From Amaurobius ferox (lineage: Eukaryota > Arthropoda > Arachnida > Araneae > Amaurobiidae): DNA of 64,000 nt. Made by a program: the position numbers and the translations under genes. The stretch is from the NCBI GenBank assembly GCA_951213105.1, contig OX578142.1, forward strand, positions 120,809,354 through 120,873,353. The letters are read 5' to 3'. Below the pieces are notes generated by a model. That model had not been told where the DNA came from, ran no database searches, and worked only from the letters and a program-made list of their open reading frames with translations. Below are positions 1-10,048 of the stretch, piece after piece (position 1 is the first letter of the stretch; each line of letters starts with the position of its first letter).

Positions 1-759
1 CATACATTATCAAATAAGCGATTTCGTGCCAAATATGTTTTCCAACCTTCAAACGGTCTTTCGTTCCAACTTAATGAGCATGGGCAGTATATGTTTTCAT
101 ATCCACCATAGCAATTCATCACAATGGAAGGACATTAGTAGAACGGAAAGGATTGCCAAAGAAAGAAAAGGGCAGGTTTTGTTTTGTGCAAACTTTATTT
201 CCTGATCAACATTAACATGCATGCATTGGGCGAACTTCTGAAGAATATGAAGTGTGTTTTTCTCAGAGTATATTTTAATGAACTTTCACCAGATGACAAA
301 TCTAAACAGTCTAACACAGGTTGAAATAAAGGTAAGTAGTCTAATATTTTAAAAATATTTCATTTTGTATATATCTTTTGTATATAATAAGATCTTCCGT
401 GGCCCCTAAGCACAGACAAGATTGGGGGCCCTTGGACTAAAAGATTGGGCTCTACATACTAAATCATTATTGTTTCATTCATTATTAGATAATTATTGTT
501 TCATTCATTATTAGATCATTATTGAAGTTTACATTTTTTAAGGGGGTCCATCGCCCTTGAAGAAATATATTTTATTTTTCAAAATTAAATTTTGATATTT
601 TATGTATGTATTTGTAGGTCATCTCATATTCATTTGAAATAAAAATATATTTTATAGCTATCATATTTTTTTTAAAGAACAAATGTACAATGTGCTAAAA
701 GTGGTGTTGACCATTTTTGATACTTTCCATGCAATTTTTTAGTTTTTGCTTTTTAAATA

Positions 760-793
<34 letters not shown>

Positions 794-971
794 TAGAACT
801 GGAGAAAAAAGTTCGTAACTGAATTTTTGGCAAAATATCATAATGAATAAAATAAATCAGAATAAAAATTTAACTTAAAATTAAAATATCAAAATTGTGT
901 TCAGACAGTTTATTTATATATACATGTAATATATTTCTTAAAAATTTACAGTTTTACATAGAAGACCAAGT
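1..971. other. No gene seen; AT-rich leader of hAT remnant
   Basis: No open frame of note on either strand. The stretch is AT-rich with a 23-base T run near 768-790. Around 390-440 there is GC-richer text with ggcccc and gggggccc blocks of the kind found near ends of ZMYM1-like hAT elements, so part of it is probably the 5' untranslated side of the transposase remnant that follows. I could not find a left terminal repeat matching the right one at 4001-4015. Confidence 0.4.
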
Positions 972-3509
972 ATGCCACGAAAAATTCAGTTGTCTGGGGC
1001 TCAGAAGCGAAAAGCTACCAAAGAAAGAAGTGAAAAAATGCTGATATTTTGGCAAAGATATCACGCTTTACAGAATTTTTCTCAAGTTCAAAATCAAGAA
1101 CATGGAATCCAATGTTGAAGAATCCGTATCAGATAGCCCTTTTAAAGAATCAACTGTATTTCCAAGCATATCTCCAGAAAACGAGAATAGCACATTGCAT
1201 CAAGACATTGAAGGTGATTGATCATCACATGCTAGAAGTATTTCAAATATGGACAGTGAGGTGCCCCCATGTGATCCAGATCCAGCCAGGTGGTTTCCTG
1301 TTAGAAAGAAGCATGTGTCCTTTTGGTCAAAATCAGCTATGATATGTCAAAACAAAAATGACTCTGATTCCTACGCAGAATCTCAATGCCATTATCAAAC
1401 AGGTGAAAGTCAAGGTAAACTGGAAGGGAATTGTCGCTATTTTAAGAATTCCATGTTTTACACTAGACATGACAACGGGGAACAGCATTTGAGAAAGTGG
1501 CTCCTGTACAGCCGGTCGAAAAGTGCAGTTTACTGCTTTTATTGTACGTTGTTAACCAGTCAATGTGACAGGTTTTCCAGAAAGGACGGTTTTAATGACT
1601 GGAAAAAAGCAGAGGAAAAATGAAAACTCATGAGCAAAGCCAAGGCCACAAGGATTCTGTGCTGAAGTACAATCTACGATGTAGGGAATTTTCTCATGTT
1701 GACAGAGAATTAGAAAAACAAGTGCAGGAAAAAAATAAATATTGGATGGAAGTATTGTGCAGTGTTGTGGCTGTGACAACCTTTCTATCTGAGAGAGGTC
1801 TGGCATTTAGGGGTAGTGAAGAGATCATTGGATCCAAGCATAAAGGGAATTTTTTAGGAATTATGGAACTTATTGCACAATTTAATCCATTTCTGATGAG
1901 TCACCTTAAAGAATTTGGTAATTCTGGAAGTGGCAAGCAGTCATACTTATCGCCAACTATCTACGAAGAAATTGTTATGCTTATGGCAAAATGTGTTAAG
2001 AATTATATTGTGGCAGAACTTAAAATTGCCACGTACTTACTTCTCAGTTTCGGTAGATTCAACAACAGACCTGGCTCATGTTAACCACTTGACAGTCATT
2101 ATGCAATATGTTATTGCTGGCAAGCCGGTAGAAAGATTTTTAACTTTTCTGCAAACTGGTTTTCACAAGGCTAAAGAACTAGCTACAGCTCTGTTAGAAT
2201 TTCTAGAAAAAGAAGGCATTACTTTTGAAGATTGCAGAGGACAGTCATATGATAATGCCAGCAATATGTCTGGTCGCTACACAGGAATGTAAGCTAGACT
2301 TAGGGAGAAGAATGCAGCAGCAGTTTTCATTCCCTGTGCTGCTCACTCATTGAATCTTGTTGGACATGCTGCTGCCTCATGCTGTGCTGAAGCTGTTAGT
2401 CATTTTGGCTTCCTGCAAAAGTTATACACCCTTTTTTCAGCATCAGCACAGAGATGAGCAATTTTAACGAATTCTTTAAAAGGAAATAAAAGTTCACTGG
2501 TAGTTAAGTCCCAGTCAGGCACTTGTTGGTCAGCACGTGCTGATGCTATTGAAGCCCTTGTAGATGGATACAACTCTATTCAAATTGCTCTCAGAGATAT
2601 TGCAAGTGACTTGGAGCAAACACCTGAAGCAAGACATGAAGCTCAGACATTGGCAGATAAAATGGACTGTCTTGAAACTGCTCTGATGGCCAAGATCTGG
2701 AACTTAATTCTTATGAGATGCAACAGTACAAATAAAGTTTTACAAGGAGTTGAAGTTGACCTGAAGAAAGTAGTGGATCTGATTGATTCTCTAGAAAAGT
2801 TTTTGGAGTCACTTCGAGATAGGTATGAAGAGTTGGAACTGGATGCCAGGAACTTTTGTGGCAAAACAGAATACAAAGCAACTACAGGTAGGACAAAAAA
2901 GAAAAACGAACGTTATAATGCACATTCAAAATCAGGCTCAGAGGAAGTTGTCCTTTCTTCACGAGATAAATTCAGATGTGGTACTTTTAACATCATATTA
3001 GATCAATTGTCTGTTTTCTTAAAAGTACGCAAGGTAGCATATCAATTAGTGTATGACAGGTTCAAAGTCATAGTTGATTTATGCAATCTATCTGATGCAG
3101 AGATCAGAGATGAAGCTGAGAAACCAATTATTGCTTACCCCTGTGATTTCAGTAACGTGTTCAAAGAGGAAATTGTCCAGTTTGCAGCCTTTATCAAGAT
3201 CAGGTCATGTCTCACTCCATCTCAACAGGCAATTTTACTCCATGATGAAGGGCTTGGAAATACCTTTCCAAGTGTCAATGTAGCTCTTAGAATATATTTG
3301 AGCATGATATGATGATCACTAGTTGTTCCGGAGAGAGATCATTCAGCAAATTGGCACTGATAAAAAATTATTTAAGAACAACGATGACCAATGAAAGACT
3401 GAGTTCCCTGTGTCTACTCGATGCAGAGAGCAGTGTTTTAAAGATGATACAGTTTGACGAATTTATTAAGGATTCAGATGTCAAGTGCAGAATGAAGGAC
3501 TTTCTGTAG
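972..3509 (+). pseudogene. hAT transposase, ZMYM1-like (TTF finger, DUF4371, hAT C-terminus), broken
   Basis: Cut-and-paste DNA transposase of the hAT superfamily, degraded. Reading starts at an ATG at 972 with a basic segment (MPRKIQLSGAQKRK). The frame then shifts to 1249-1623, which carries the TTF-type zinc-finger core (CRYF, the WLLYSRSKS stretch, CFYC, then DGFNDWKKAEEK), and on to 1620-2084, which holds the HEQSQGHKDS histidines. 2064-2292 holds the DUF4371/RNase H-like GQSYDNASNMSG motif. The remaining reading lies in 2293-2600, 2611-3312 and 3309-3509, the last with the C-terminal dimerisation motif CSGERSFSKLALIKNYLR. At least four frameshifts or stops break it, including a stop right after the YTGM motif at 2290. 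Family assignment is firm; activity is excluded. It could be misread as a host ZMYM1 exon, but it has no introns or splice sites and lies next to a hAT terminus. Confidence 0.85.
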
Positions 3510-4015
3510 CTATTGTTTCTATGTGTGTATAGCTTTACAGCTTCATTTACATGCAATAAATTAGCTGTGATATATAAATTTGATAAATTATTTTCATTGA
3601 TTTAAGTAGCTTCGAAGTATCAGGGGGGAAAATGCAAAATTTCAAAAAAGAGGAAAATTTAAAAAATCCACAATTTCAGTAAATTTGAAAATTTTAGTAG
3701 ATTTGACAATTTTTCTAGAAAATTTTAGTAGATTTGGCAATTGAAAAACACAAAAAAGAGGAAACTAGCTGAAAAAAGGAAGATTTTAAAGCCTGAAGTA
3801 TAAATGGGGGGAGACGTTATAGCCCCGTACTCCAATGCTTTCGCACATAATTTATTGGGTCAAAATATGTTTTGGGATATGAACTTAGCTTCTCTAGTTA
3901 AGCCCTTTATTTTTAATTTTTTTTTTTTGGGGGGGGGGGGGGGATTTTTTTGGAGGGGTTGGAGGCCCCTGAATCTTAACTGCCCCAGACCTCCCAAGGT
4001 CTAAATCCAGCCCTG
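3510..4015 (+). mobile_element. 3' region and right terminal repeat of hAT element
   Basis: Non-coding tail of the preceding hAT remnant. It ends in ctaaatccagccctg at 4001-4015, the inverse complement of the CAGGGCTGGATTTAG-type terminus common in ZMYM1-like hAT elements. A 15-base G run lies at 3929-3943 and runs of gaaaa and aattt repeats at 3620-3780. The left terminus was not found, so the insertion duplication cannot be checked. Confidence 0.55.
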
Positions 4016-5570
4016 CTGACATCTTCAGAACTAGAAGTGGAAATTCTGAGTCAACTTCTAATCCCTTCCAAAGTTAAATGCTAAATCCATATCAGTCACC
4101 ATCTAAGCTCTATTTACAGCTAATTCTGTGACATAGATGTTGTAAGGAAACTGTAAAAAATTTTTGATCGGAAGTGACTCCTCTAGAACCAGAAGTGAAA
4201 ATCCTTAATGAAACCTATACCGTCCATCAAAATTTGATGCTGAATCCATATTAGTCATCACTTAATGTCTATCTATAGCCGATTTAGAAAAAAAAAATGT
4301 TTAAAGAAAATTTTTTAAACCAAAAGTGAAAAGGAATCGGAAGTTAAAATCCTTAAAAAATTCCTTAATCCCGTAGAAACTTGGCACTGAATCCACATCA
4401 GTAATCATCTAAGCTCTATCCATAGTTGATTCTGAAAAATGGATGTTTCAAGAAAAATTAAAAATTTCGAACTGAAATTAGGAAAAAATTGAAAGTGGCA
4501 ATCCGTAGTGAATTCTACACACCCCTTTGGAATTTGATTTTGAATGCATGTCAGTCATCATTTAATCTCTATCTATAGCCAATCTTGAGAAATATATGTT
4601 TCAAGAAATGTTTTTGAACTGAACATGGAACTCCTTAGTGAATCCTCTAAACCCTTCCAAAATTTGATGCTGAATCCATATCAATTATCATCTAAGTCGA
4701 TCTAAAAAATAAGTAATATAAGTAATCTATAACCGATCCTAAAAAATAACTGTTTAAAGAATTTTTTTTTTAAACCAGAAGTCTAAAAGAATCGGAAGCT
4801 GAAATCCTTAGGAAATGCTCTAATCCCGTAGAAACTTGGCACTGAATCCATATCAATAATCATCTAAGCTCTAACCATAGCTGATTATGAGAAATGGATG
4901 TTTCAAGAAAAATGAAAAATGTTGAACTGGAGTTGGGAAAAATCGGAAGTGGTGATCCTTAGTAAATCCCACAATCCCCTTTGGAATTTAATTTTGAATG
5001 CATGTCAATCATCATCCAATCTCTATCTATAGCCAATCTTGAGAAATATATGTTTCAAGGAAAATTTTTGAACTGAATATGGAAATCCTTAGTGAATCCT
5101 CCAATACCCTTCCATAAGTTGATGCTGAATCCATATCAAATATCATCTAAGCTCTATCTATAACCGATCCAAAAAAATAAATGTTGCAAAGAAAATGCAC
5201 ATTTTTGAATCGGAAGAGATATCTTCAGATACAGAAATCCTTAGTGACAATCTTTTTAGGCAATCTTGAGAAACAGATGTTTCAAGAAATTTATTTTAAC
5301 CAGGAGTGGAAATTATTAGTGAACCACCCTATTTCCTCTAGAATTGGATGCTGAATCCATATCAGTTATCATTTAAGCTCTATTTATGGTCAATTTTAAA
5401 ACCTTGATATTTAAAAAAAAAATGAAACTTTTTGTACTGGAAATGATAAAAGAAATAGAGCTGAAAATTCTTAGTATCCCCCTCTTCCTTCAGAATTTTA
5501 TGCTGAATCCACACTAGTCATCATCATAAGCTCTTAATATCTATAAATGTTAACAAGCAGAGTTTGAATT
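4016..5570. repeat. Satellite-like array, ~150 bp monomers in a 455 bp higher-order unit
   Basis: About ten diverged copies of a monomer marked by tgctgaatccatatcagt followed by catctaagctctatctatag and a gaaat.gatgtttcaagaaaa block. Marker starts are near 4082, 4251, 4387, 4541, 4671, 4842, 4995, 5126, 5352 and 5504. Neighbouring spacings vary (130-170 bp), but the pattern repeats every three monomers: 4387 to 4842, 4541 to 4995 and 4671 to 5126 are each 454-455 bp. Copies 455 bp apart resemble each other more than their neighbours, as in a higher-order repeat. No coding potential. Confidence 0.85.
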
Positions 5571-5617
5571 TTTATTAAAAAAAAACCAAATAAATAAATC
5601 ATATTTTTTTATTTAAA

Positions 5618-5620
<3 letters not shown>

Positions 5621-5670
<50 letters not shown>
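5621..5670. repeat. (TA)n microsatellite, 50 bp
   Basis: Uninterrupted TA dinucleotides directly abutting the left terminus of the mariner element at 5671. TA is the Tc1/mariner target, so the repeat may have grown from the target duplication or served as a landing site. Confidence 0.95.
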
Positions 5671-5673
<3 letters not shown>

Positions 5674-6307
5674 GGTGTCCTGTCAAGGCCACATACACTC
5701 TGCAGAGCAAGAATCCTCACTCGGAGTACAAAAAAATCCGCAATAAGTGATACGGCAATACTCATTGGCAATACGTGACCTATGGTTCCAGGCATATTTC
5801 AGCTCTCCTGTATGATTAGTTGGATATTGAATACCCAGGTCATTGGATTGGGCATGGGTGTCCAGTTGTATGGCTGCCACAATAGCCAGATCTGACAACT
5901 TTGAATTTCTTCCTATGGAGCCATCTGAAGGAATTGGTATATCGAACCCCAGTTACTACAAAAAGAGACTTAGTTCCTCGTCTTCATGCTGCATTAATTT
6001 TTATGGACAACACATTGCTGGATTGTGTGCAGTTAGTCATTCCACGGCATGCACATGCATGCCTTGATATGCATGATAGTCACTTTTAGCATATTTCTAT
6101 GTAAAGATAATGTCATATGCAAGTACTGATGTTCATGTTTCTAATAAAGCTTATTTTCTGTGCACCAGATGTGACATCAAACTTTTTCTTTCGCATTTTT
6201 CTGGAAAATTATGGGTCATAGAGGTATAGTTCCTGGCTCATTTTTTATGTACTCGAAGTGAGGATTCTCACTCTGCAGAGTTTATGCGGTTTTGACGGTA
6301 CACCCTG
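5671..6307 (+). mobile_element. Short mariner element with ~65 bp terminal inverted repeats
   Basis: The left end begins CAGGGTGTCCTGTCAAGGCC; the right end, inverse-complemented, begins CAGGGTGTACCGTCAAAACC. The match extends about 65 bp inward through CTCTGCAGAG and GAATCCTCACT to GAGTACA. Its size is 637 bp. It retains only the 3' part of a transposase gene, so it is an internally deleted, non-autonomous copy. It lies between a TA tract and a TG-rich tract. A poly(A) signal (aataaa) sits near 6142. Confidence 0.85.
5834..6090 (+). pseudogene. Mariner transposase C-terminal remnant
   Basis: One reading frame gives HWIGHGCPVVWLPQ, a stop, PDLTTLNFFLWSHLKELVYR, then a helical tail with RLHAAL and the closing RHAHACLDMHDSHF. 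This is the C-terminal third of a mariner transposase around the third catalytic residue: the usual PDLTPLDFFLWG has become PDLTTLNFFLW, so the catalytic Asp is Asn here. Together with the in-frame TAG before PDL this shows an inactive copy. The N-terminal and central parts are absent. Confidence 0.8.
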
Positions 6308-6324
6308 TGTGTGTGCGTATATAT

Positions 6325-6620
6325 TGGGCACCATAACATAAACAAATGACATATCGTGATAATGGCATGGTCAAAAGTTTAAGTATTGAATTTTCTCAGT
6401 TAACTGTTTGGATTACGGATAGTTTGTTTTATGTCCGATTTGATTTACATTTGAGTTCCTGAAGATTGTATCGCAGCTGACCGGAACATGCTAATTTTCC
6501 ATATCATTGGAAATTAGCATATTCCGGAAGCATCATAACAAATAAAGAGTATAAATGCCCGATGCCATTAATGGAAAGATATATGTCTGGATGACTAGAA
6601 GATGAGGTGAAGCCTTGCAT
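6325..6620 (+). repeat. Left part of Copia-1 5' LTR (U3 side)
   Basis: Aligns with the first ~250 bp of the 3' LTR at 16774: shared cataacataaacaaat-like start, cagttaactg, ggattgtttgttttatgtc, gacttcctgcagattg, then an inverted repeat at 6481-6528 (CCGGAACATGCTAATTTTCC paired with GGAAATTAGCATATTCCGG) and a TATA-like gtataaat at 6549. Similarity fades at about 6610, where the foreign segment starts. The exact first base is uncertain. Confidence 0.6.
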
Positions 6621-7284
6621 GTTGTTGAAGCTTAAAGTATGTAGTTTACAACTAGTTTGTTATGCTATCCTGCAAATAGCCGAGTTATTACGGCTATGCT
6701 CAGTTTATTGAGCAATGTTTGTATCTAATATTACCTTTTGTGAGATGCATCATAGTTAAAGATGCATGCTCTTATTCTTTGATTATCTTATGGTTTTGTG
6801 AGTAATAAATATAATTTTTATTTTACTCACTGTGTTGCTTGAATGAATCGCTTTATGCATTATTCTCTGCAAAAATTCTCTGCCGATCCATGATGTTGTC
6901 AAAAATTTCATATATCGACGTGGATAAAATTTTCCGACATCAACAAAGAAGTGGAAGAATGCTGGGCCCATAATCCGTTGTCAATATATGAATTTTTTGA
7001 CGACATCATGGATTGGCAGAGAATTTTTGCAGAGGGTAATGCACGAAGTGATTCATTCAAGCAACACAGTGAGTAAAATAAAAATGATACTTATTACTCA
7101 CAAAACATAAGATAATCAAAGAATAAGAGCATGTATCTTTAACTATGATGCATCACACAAAAGATAACATCAGATACAAACATCGCTCCATAAACCGAGC
7201 ATAGCCGTAACAACTTGGCTATTTGCAGGATAGCATAACAAACTAGTCACAAGCTACAAGCTTTAAGCTTTAACTTGCAACAAC
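6621..7284. repeat. 664 bp inverted repeat (two ~300 bp arms, short spacer)
   Basis: The left arm starts gttgttgaagcttaaag at 6621 and runs to about 6920; the right arm is its inverse complement from about 6975 to 7284. Matching landmarks include gtttgttatgctatcctgc, tttgattatcttatg, tttttattttactcac and gcagagaattttt. The arms look roughly 90% alike by eye. No coding frame survives on both arms. It could be a foldback-type element or an inverted duplication; it lies inside the split 5' LTR. Confidence 0.85.
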
Positions 7285-7646
7285 AATCTGCAGTATATAT
7301 ATATTTTTTAAACCTCTAAAATAATTTTACAAATACTTCATTTCATAAATAATTTAATTATATACCCATTTTGTGAATTTTGGAAATAGTTTCTGATTTT
7401 TCATTTAGTGAAGTTTGGAAAAAGTTAATTTTGAAAATGGAGTAAAGGGGTTTTTCACATTGTTAAACCATATAAAAATGTGTATATAAAATATTCTTGC
7501 AATGGTTCTTATTAGTTGCACATTATATTTATACAGTGATCTCTCATTAAGACAGAGAGTCAAGGTATGTCTAAAAGGTATCACTGTTGATCTGTTAGGT
7601 ACCATACTGCAGTGCGACACCTCAATGAGTGAAATTCGACCATTCA
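7285..7646. other. No feature recognised
   Basis: AT-rich segment between the inverted repeat and the Gypsy integrase remnant. No open frame with recognisable motifs on either strand. Confidence 0.4.
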
Positions 7647-8633
7647 TATCACAGGGTTATCGACAATAAGTGTTTTACAGCATCCACAATTTCACTCATC
7701 CAGGAGTTCAAGAAACTGTGAACTTGGTCCATAAACAATATAGTTGTCCATCACTCCGAAAAGACTATGCCGAATGGAGATGTATGCGTATTGCCTGCCA
7801 AAAATCAAAGGTACACCAACACACAAAACCCCCTTTAGGGAATTTTGGTATGCCTAATGGCAGATTTCAGCATGTTCATATCGGCATAGTCGAACCCTTG
7901 TCAGTATTGAAGGGGTTTCAATATCTACTCACTTGTGTCGATCATTTTACATGCTGGCCAGAAGCCATTTCTTTAGTGGATCAAACGGTAGTCACAGTCT
8001 CAGAAACATTCTTTTCTGGTTTGATATCTCAATTCGGAGTACCTGAAGTCAGTAGTACTGACCAAGAGCAACAATTTGAAAGTGATCTGTTTTATCATTT
8101 AATGAGATTTTTAGGAAGTAGGAAGACCAGACGACAGCATATCATCCTGCCACCAATTTTATGGTGAAGCGTTTCCACCGCCAACAAAAATCGGCAATAC
8201 GCTGTCAGGATACATACCATTGGATGGATGTGCTACAAAGTGTACTTAAGGAATTTGATTTACAATAAAAGAAGATCTAAAAGCTTCCAGTGCAGAATTG
8301 ATCTATGGCACTTCATTATGATTACAATGTGAATTCCTTCGTGACTCATCATTAAAGGATGTCTCTAAACATGCTCATGAATTCGTTTTTAATTTGAGAT
8401 GACAAATGCAGCAGCTATGACTAGTTCCTGCTTCACATCATTAAAAAAATGACGTTTTCATTCATAAGGAACTTCCTAAGTCCACCCATGTTTTTGTGCA
8501 GAACAACTTTGTTCGACGACCGTTTCAAATCTCATATGAAGGACCTTTTTAAGTATGTGCACGCACAGAAAATATTACACCAGAGATATCCACAGACAAA
8601 AAAGCGATGTCAGTATTGATCGTTTGAAACCTC
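7647..8633 (+). pseudogene. Gypsy-type integrase and pol 3' end, truncated and mutated
   Basis: 7670-8167 is open and shows a Ty3/Gypsy integrase: the zinc-binding region with NFTHPGVQETV and CMRIACQKSKVHQHTK, then the core with FQHVHIGIVEPLS, TCVDHFTCWPEAISL and STDQEQQFES. The first catalytic Asp of the D-D-E triad is Gly here (HIGIV where HIDIV is usual). The frame then shifts through RFHRQQK, YHWMDVLQSVLKEF and the post-integrase region to VSIDRLKP at about 8620. It stops abruptly where Copia LTR sequence resumes at 8634. Reverse transcriptase and LTRs are missing. It is probably part of the DNA that split the Copia 5' LTR. Confidence 0.8.
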
Positions 8634-9025
8634 TAATCTTCTACTTTGTAAGATGTCGTATGATCGGCCAGTTGAGGCCTTGAATCTAGTTTTCTATGCT
8701 AGTCATGATATGTGACTTAGACTCTATGACTGATGTTAGAGTATCAGTGTATTATCAGTTTAGAAATGTTGAATTCTCCTGTATTTGTTTTTCCCATGAA
8801 CTGTACCAAAGTTAATGATACAAATTCTTTATGTTTGTTATGTGCTTCAGTTTGTGATAAATAAATGATTTTTCGTTATTTTTAACCTTGTCATGCTGTG
8901 AGTATCTTCACACCATTTCTGTGATGTTCAACTCCTACGACGCAACATCTACTACTTTGACATGCTTCTTTAAATTTTAACATATCAATAAGCTTCGCAA
9001 ATTTCTACAGCGTCGCTTACCGACA
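8634..9025 (+). repeat. Right part of Copia-1 5' LTR (R/U5 side)
   Basis: Aligns over its whole length with 17088-17477 in the 3' LTR, starting at aatcttctactttgtaag and ending at cagcgtcgcttacc.aca. Identity looks about 90% by eye. It contains aataaat near 8860, a likely poly(A) signal. The sharp join with Gypsy sequence at 8633/8634 marks an insertion or recombination breakpoint. Confidence 0.8.
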
Positions 9026-9045
9026 ATTGGTTATAGGCCAGTTTA
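9026..9045 (+). promoter_or_regulatory. Primer binding site of Copia-1 (tRNA-iMet type)
   Basis: Directly after the LTR ending aca comes attggttataggccagt, close to the TTGGTTATGGGCCCAGT type of site that Copia elements pair with an internal part of initiator Met tRNA. Copia-2 has a related site at the same relative position. Confidence 0.65.
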
Positions 9046-9196
9046 TGAACTGTTTTCTCACAAGAAAAATGTGTAAAAAAATGATATTATCATGGCACCG
9101 AGCTCCTAGTAGGGGTCTGAAGGTATAAGTGTTAGCGACGAAATGTCTATTTTTGCTTACATCTGAGATTCAGAGTTGAGTAGCCCAGAAGAAGCC

Positions 9197-10048
9197 ATGG
9201 TGGAAATGGATAAGTTAAATTGTGACAACTACTCTTCATGGAGCATTAACATGAAGTATGCCCTAATGAGTGGAGGATGTTACAGCTATGTAACAGGGGC
9301 TAAAATTGAATTAGATGAGACAGCTACGAGAAAAGAAAGATTGGATGACGAACGGAGAAGGGATAAAGCAATATCAATGCTTTTCTATGGCATAGAGGTT
9401 GAGTACATAGAACTCATCTCGTCTACAGAAAATCCTAAAGTAGCATGGGACTTGCTAAAAGAACACTTTGAACCAAAATCGCTAATAAATTTGATGAGGC
9501 AACTAGATGAATTGTTCGACGAGCGGCCACATTCTGATGAGTCTATTGGACTTTTCATTGCCAGGATTAAAAGAAAAGTTCAGAAGCTGAAAGATGTCGG
9601 ACATACGTTGGATGAAATTTTAGTTGCCTTCCAAACGATCAGACACCTTTCTGATGACTTCAGGGACATCGTTCAGATTATATATCGACTCCCGGATAAG
9701 GAATTTACCGTGGATAAAATAGAAGTCAAGCTACTGGCTGAGGAGGATCGTCTTGCTCAACAACATCGGGACCAAAGCCGGGATGTGAGTACTCTTTCTG
9801 CATATAATGTTAAATCCAAAACTATGTCTAAATTTCAGTATAAAAATGTTAAGCCTAATACTAAAAAGATTGGTCCATGTTTTCTGTGTAAAAAGTTTGG
9901 ACATTTAAAAACAGAATGTAAAAAGTTTCATGCTAATATTAGTGAGTTAATAGAAGGCAATTGCTATTTAGAAAATAATCATGAAGAATCTATCAACAAG
10001 TTCGGTTGGGTAGTGACACAGCAACTCGCCATTTTTGTAATAACATAG
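9197..10048 (+). CDS. Copia-1 gag (capsid/nucleocapsid)
   Basis: Structural Gag of the Copia element. The first in-frame ATG is at 9197; the frame is open upstream to 9176 with no better start. The N-terminal MDKLNCDNYSSWSINMKYAL is the usual Copia Gag opening, followed by the UBN2-like capsid region (DLLKEHFEPKS, LFIARIKRKVQKLKD, VAFQTIRHL). A CCHC knuckle, CFLCKKFGHLKTEC, lies at about residues 235-250 and is complete. The frame runs out near 10048 just as protease begins in another frame. Gag itself is uninterrupted and is the best-preserved gene of this element. Copia-2 has a homologous Gag. Confidence 0.85.
   Translation: MVEMDKLNCDNYSSWSINMKYALMSGGCYSYVTGAKIELDETATRKERLDDERRRDKAISMLFYGIEVEYIELISSTENPKVAWDLLKEHFEPKSLINLMRQLDELFDERPHSDESIGLFIARIKRKVQKLKDVGHTLDEILVAFQTIRHLSDDFRDIVQIIYRLPDKEFTVDKIEVKLLAEEDRLAQQHRDQSRDVSTLSAYNVKSKTMSKFQYKNVKPNTKKIGPCFLCKKFGHLKTECKKFHANISELIEGNCYLENNHEESINKFGWVVTQQLAIFVIT

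Noticed and set aside
972..3509. Host gene of the ZMYM1 type
   Set aside because: Many frameshifts, no introns, and hAT-type right terminus downstream.
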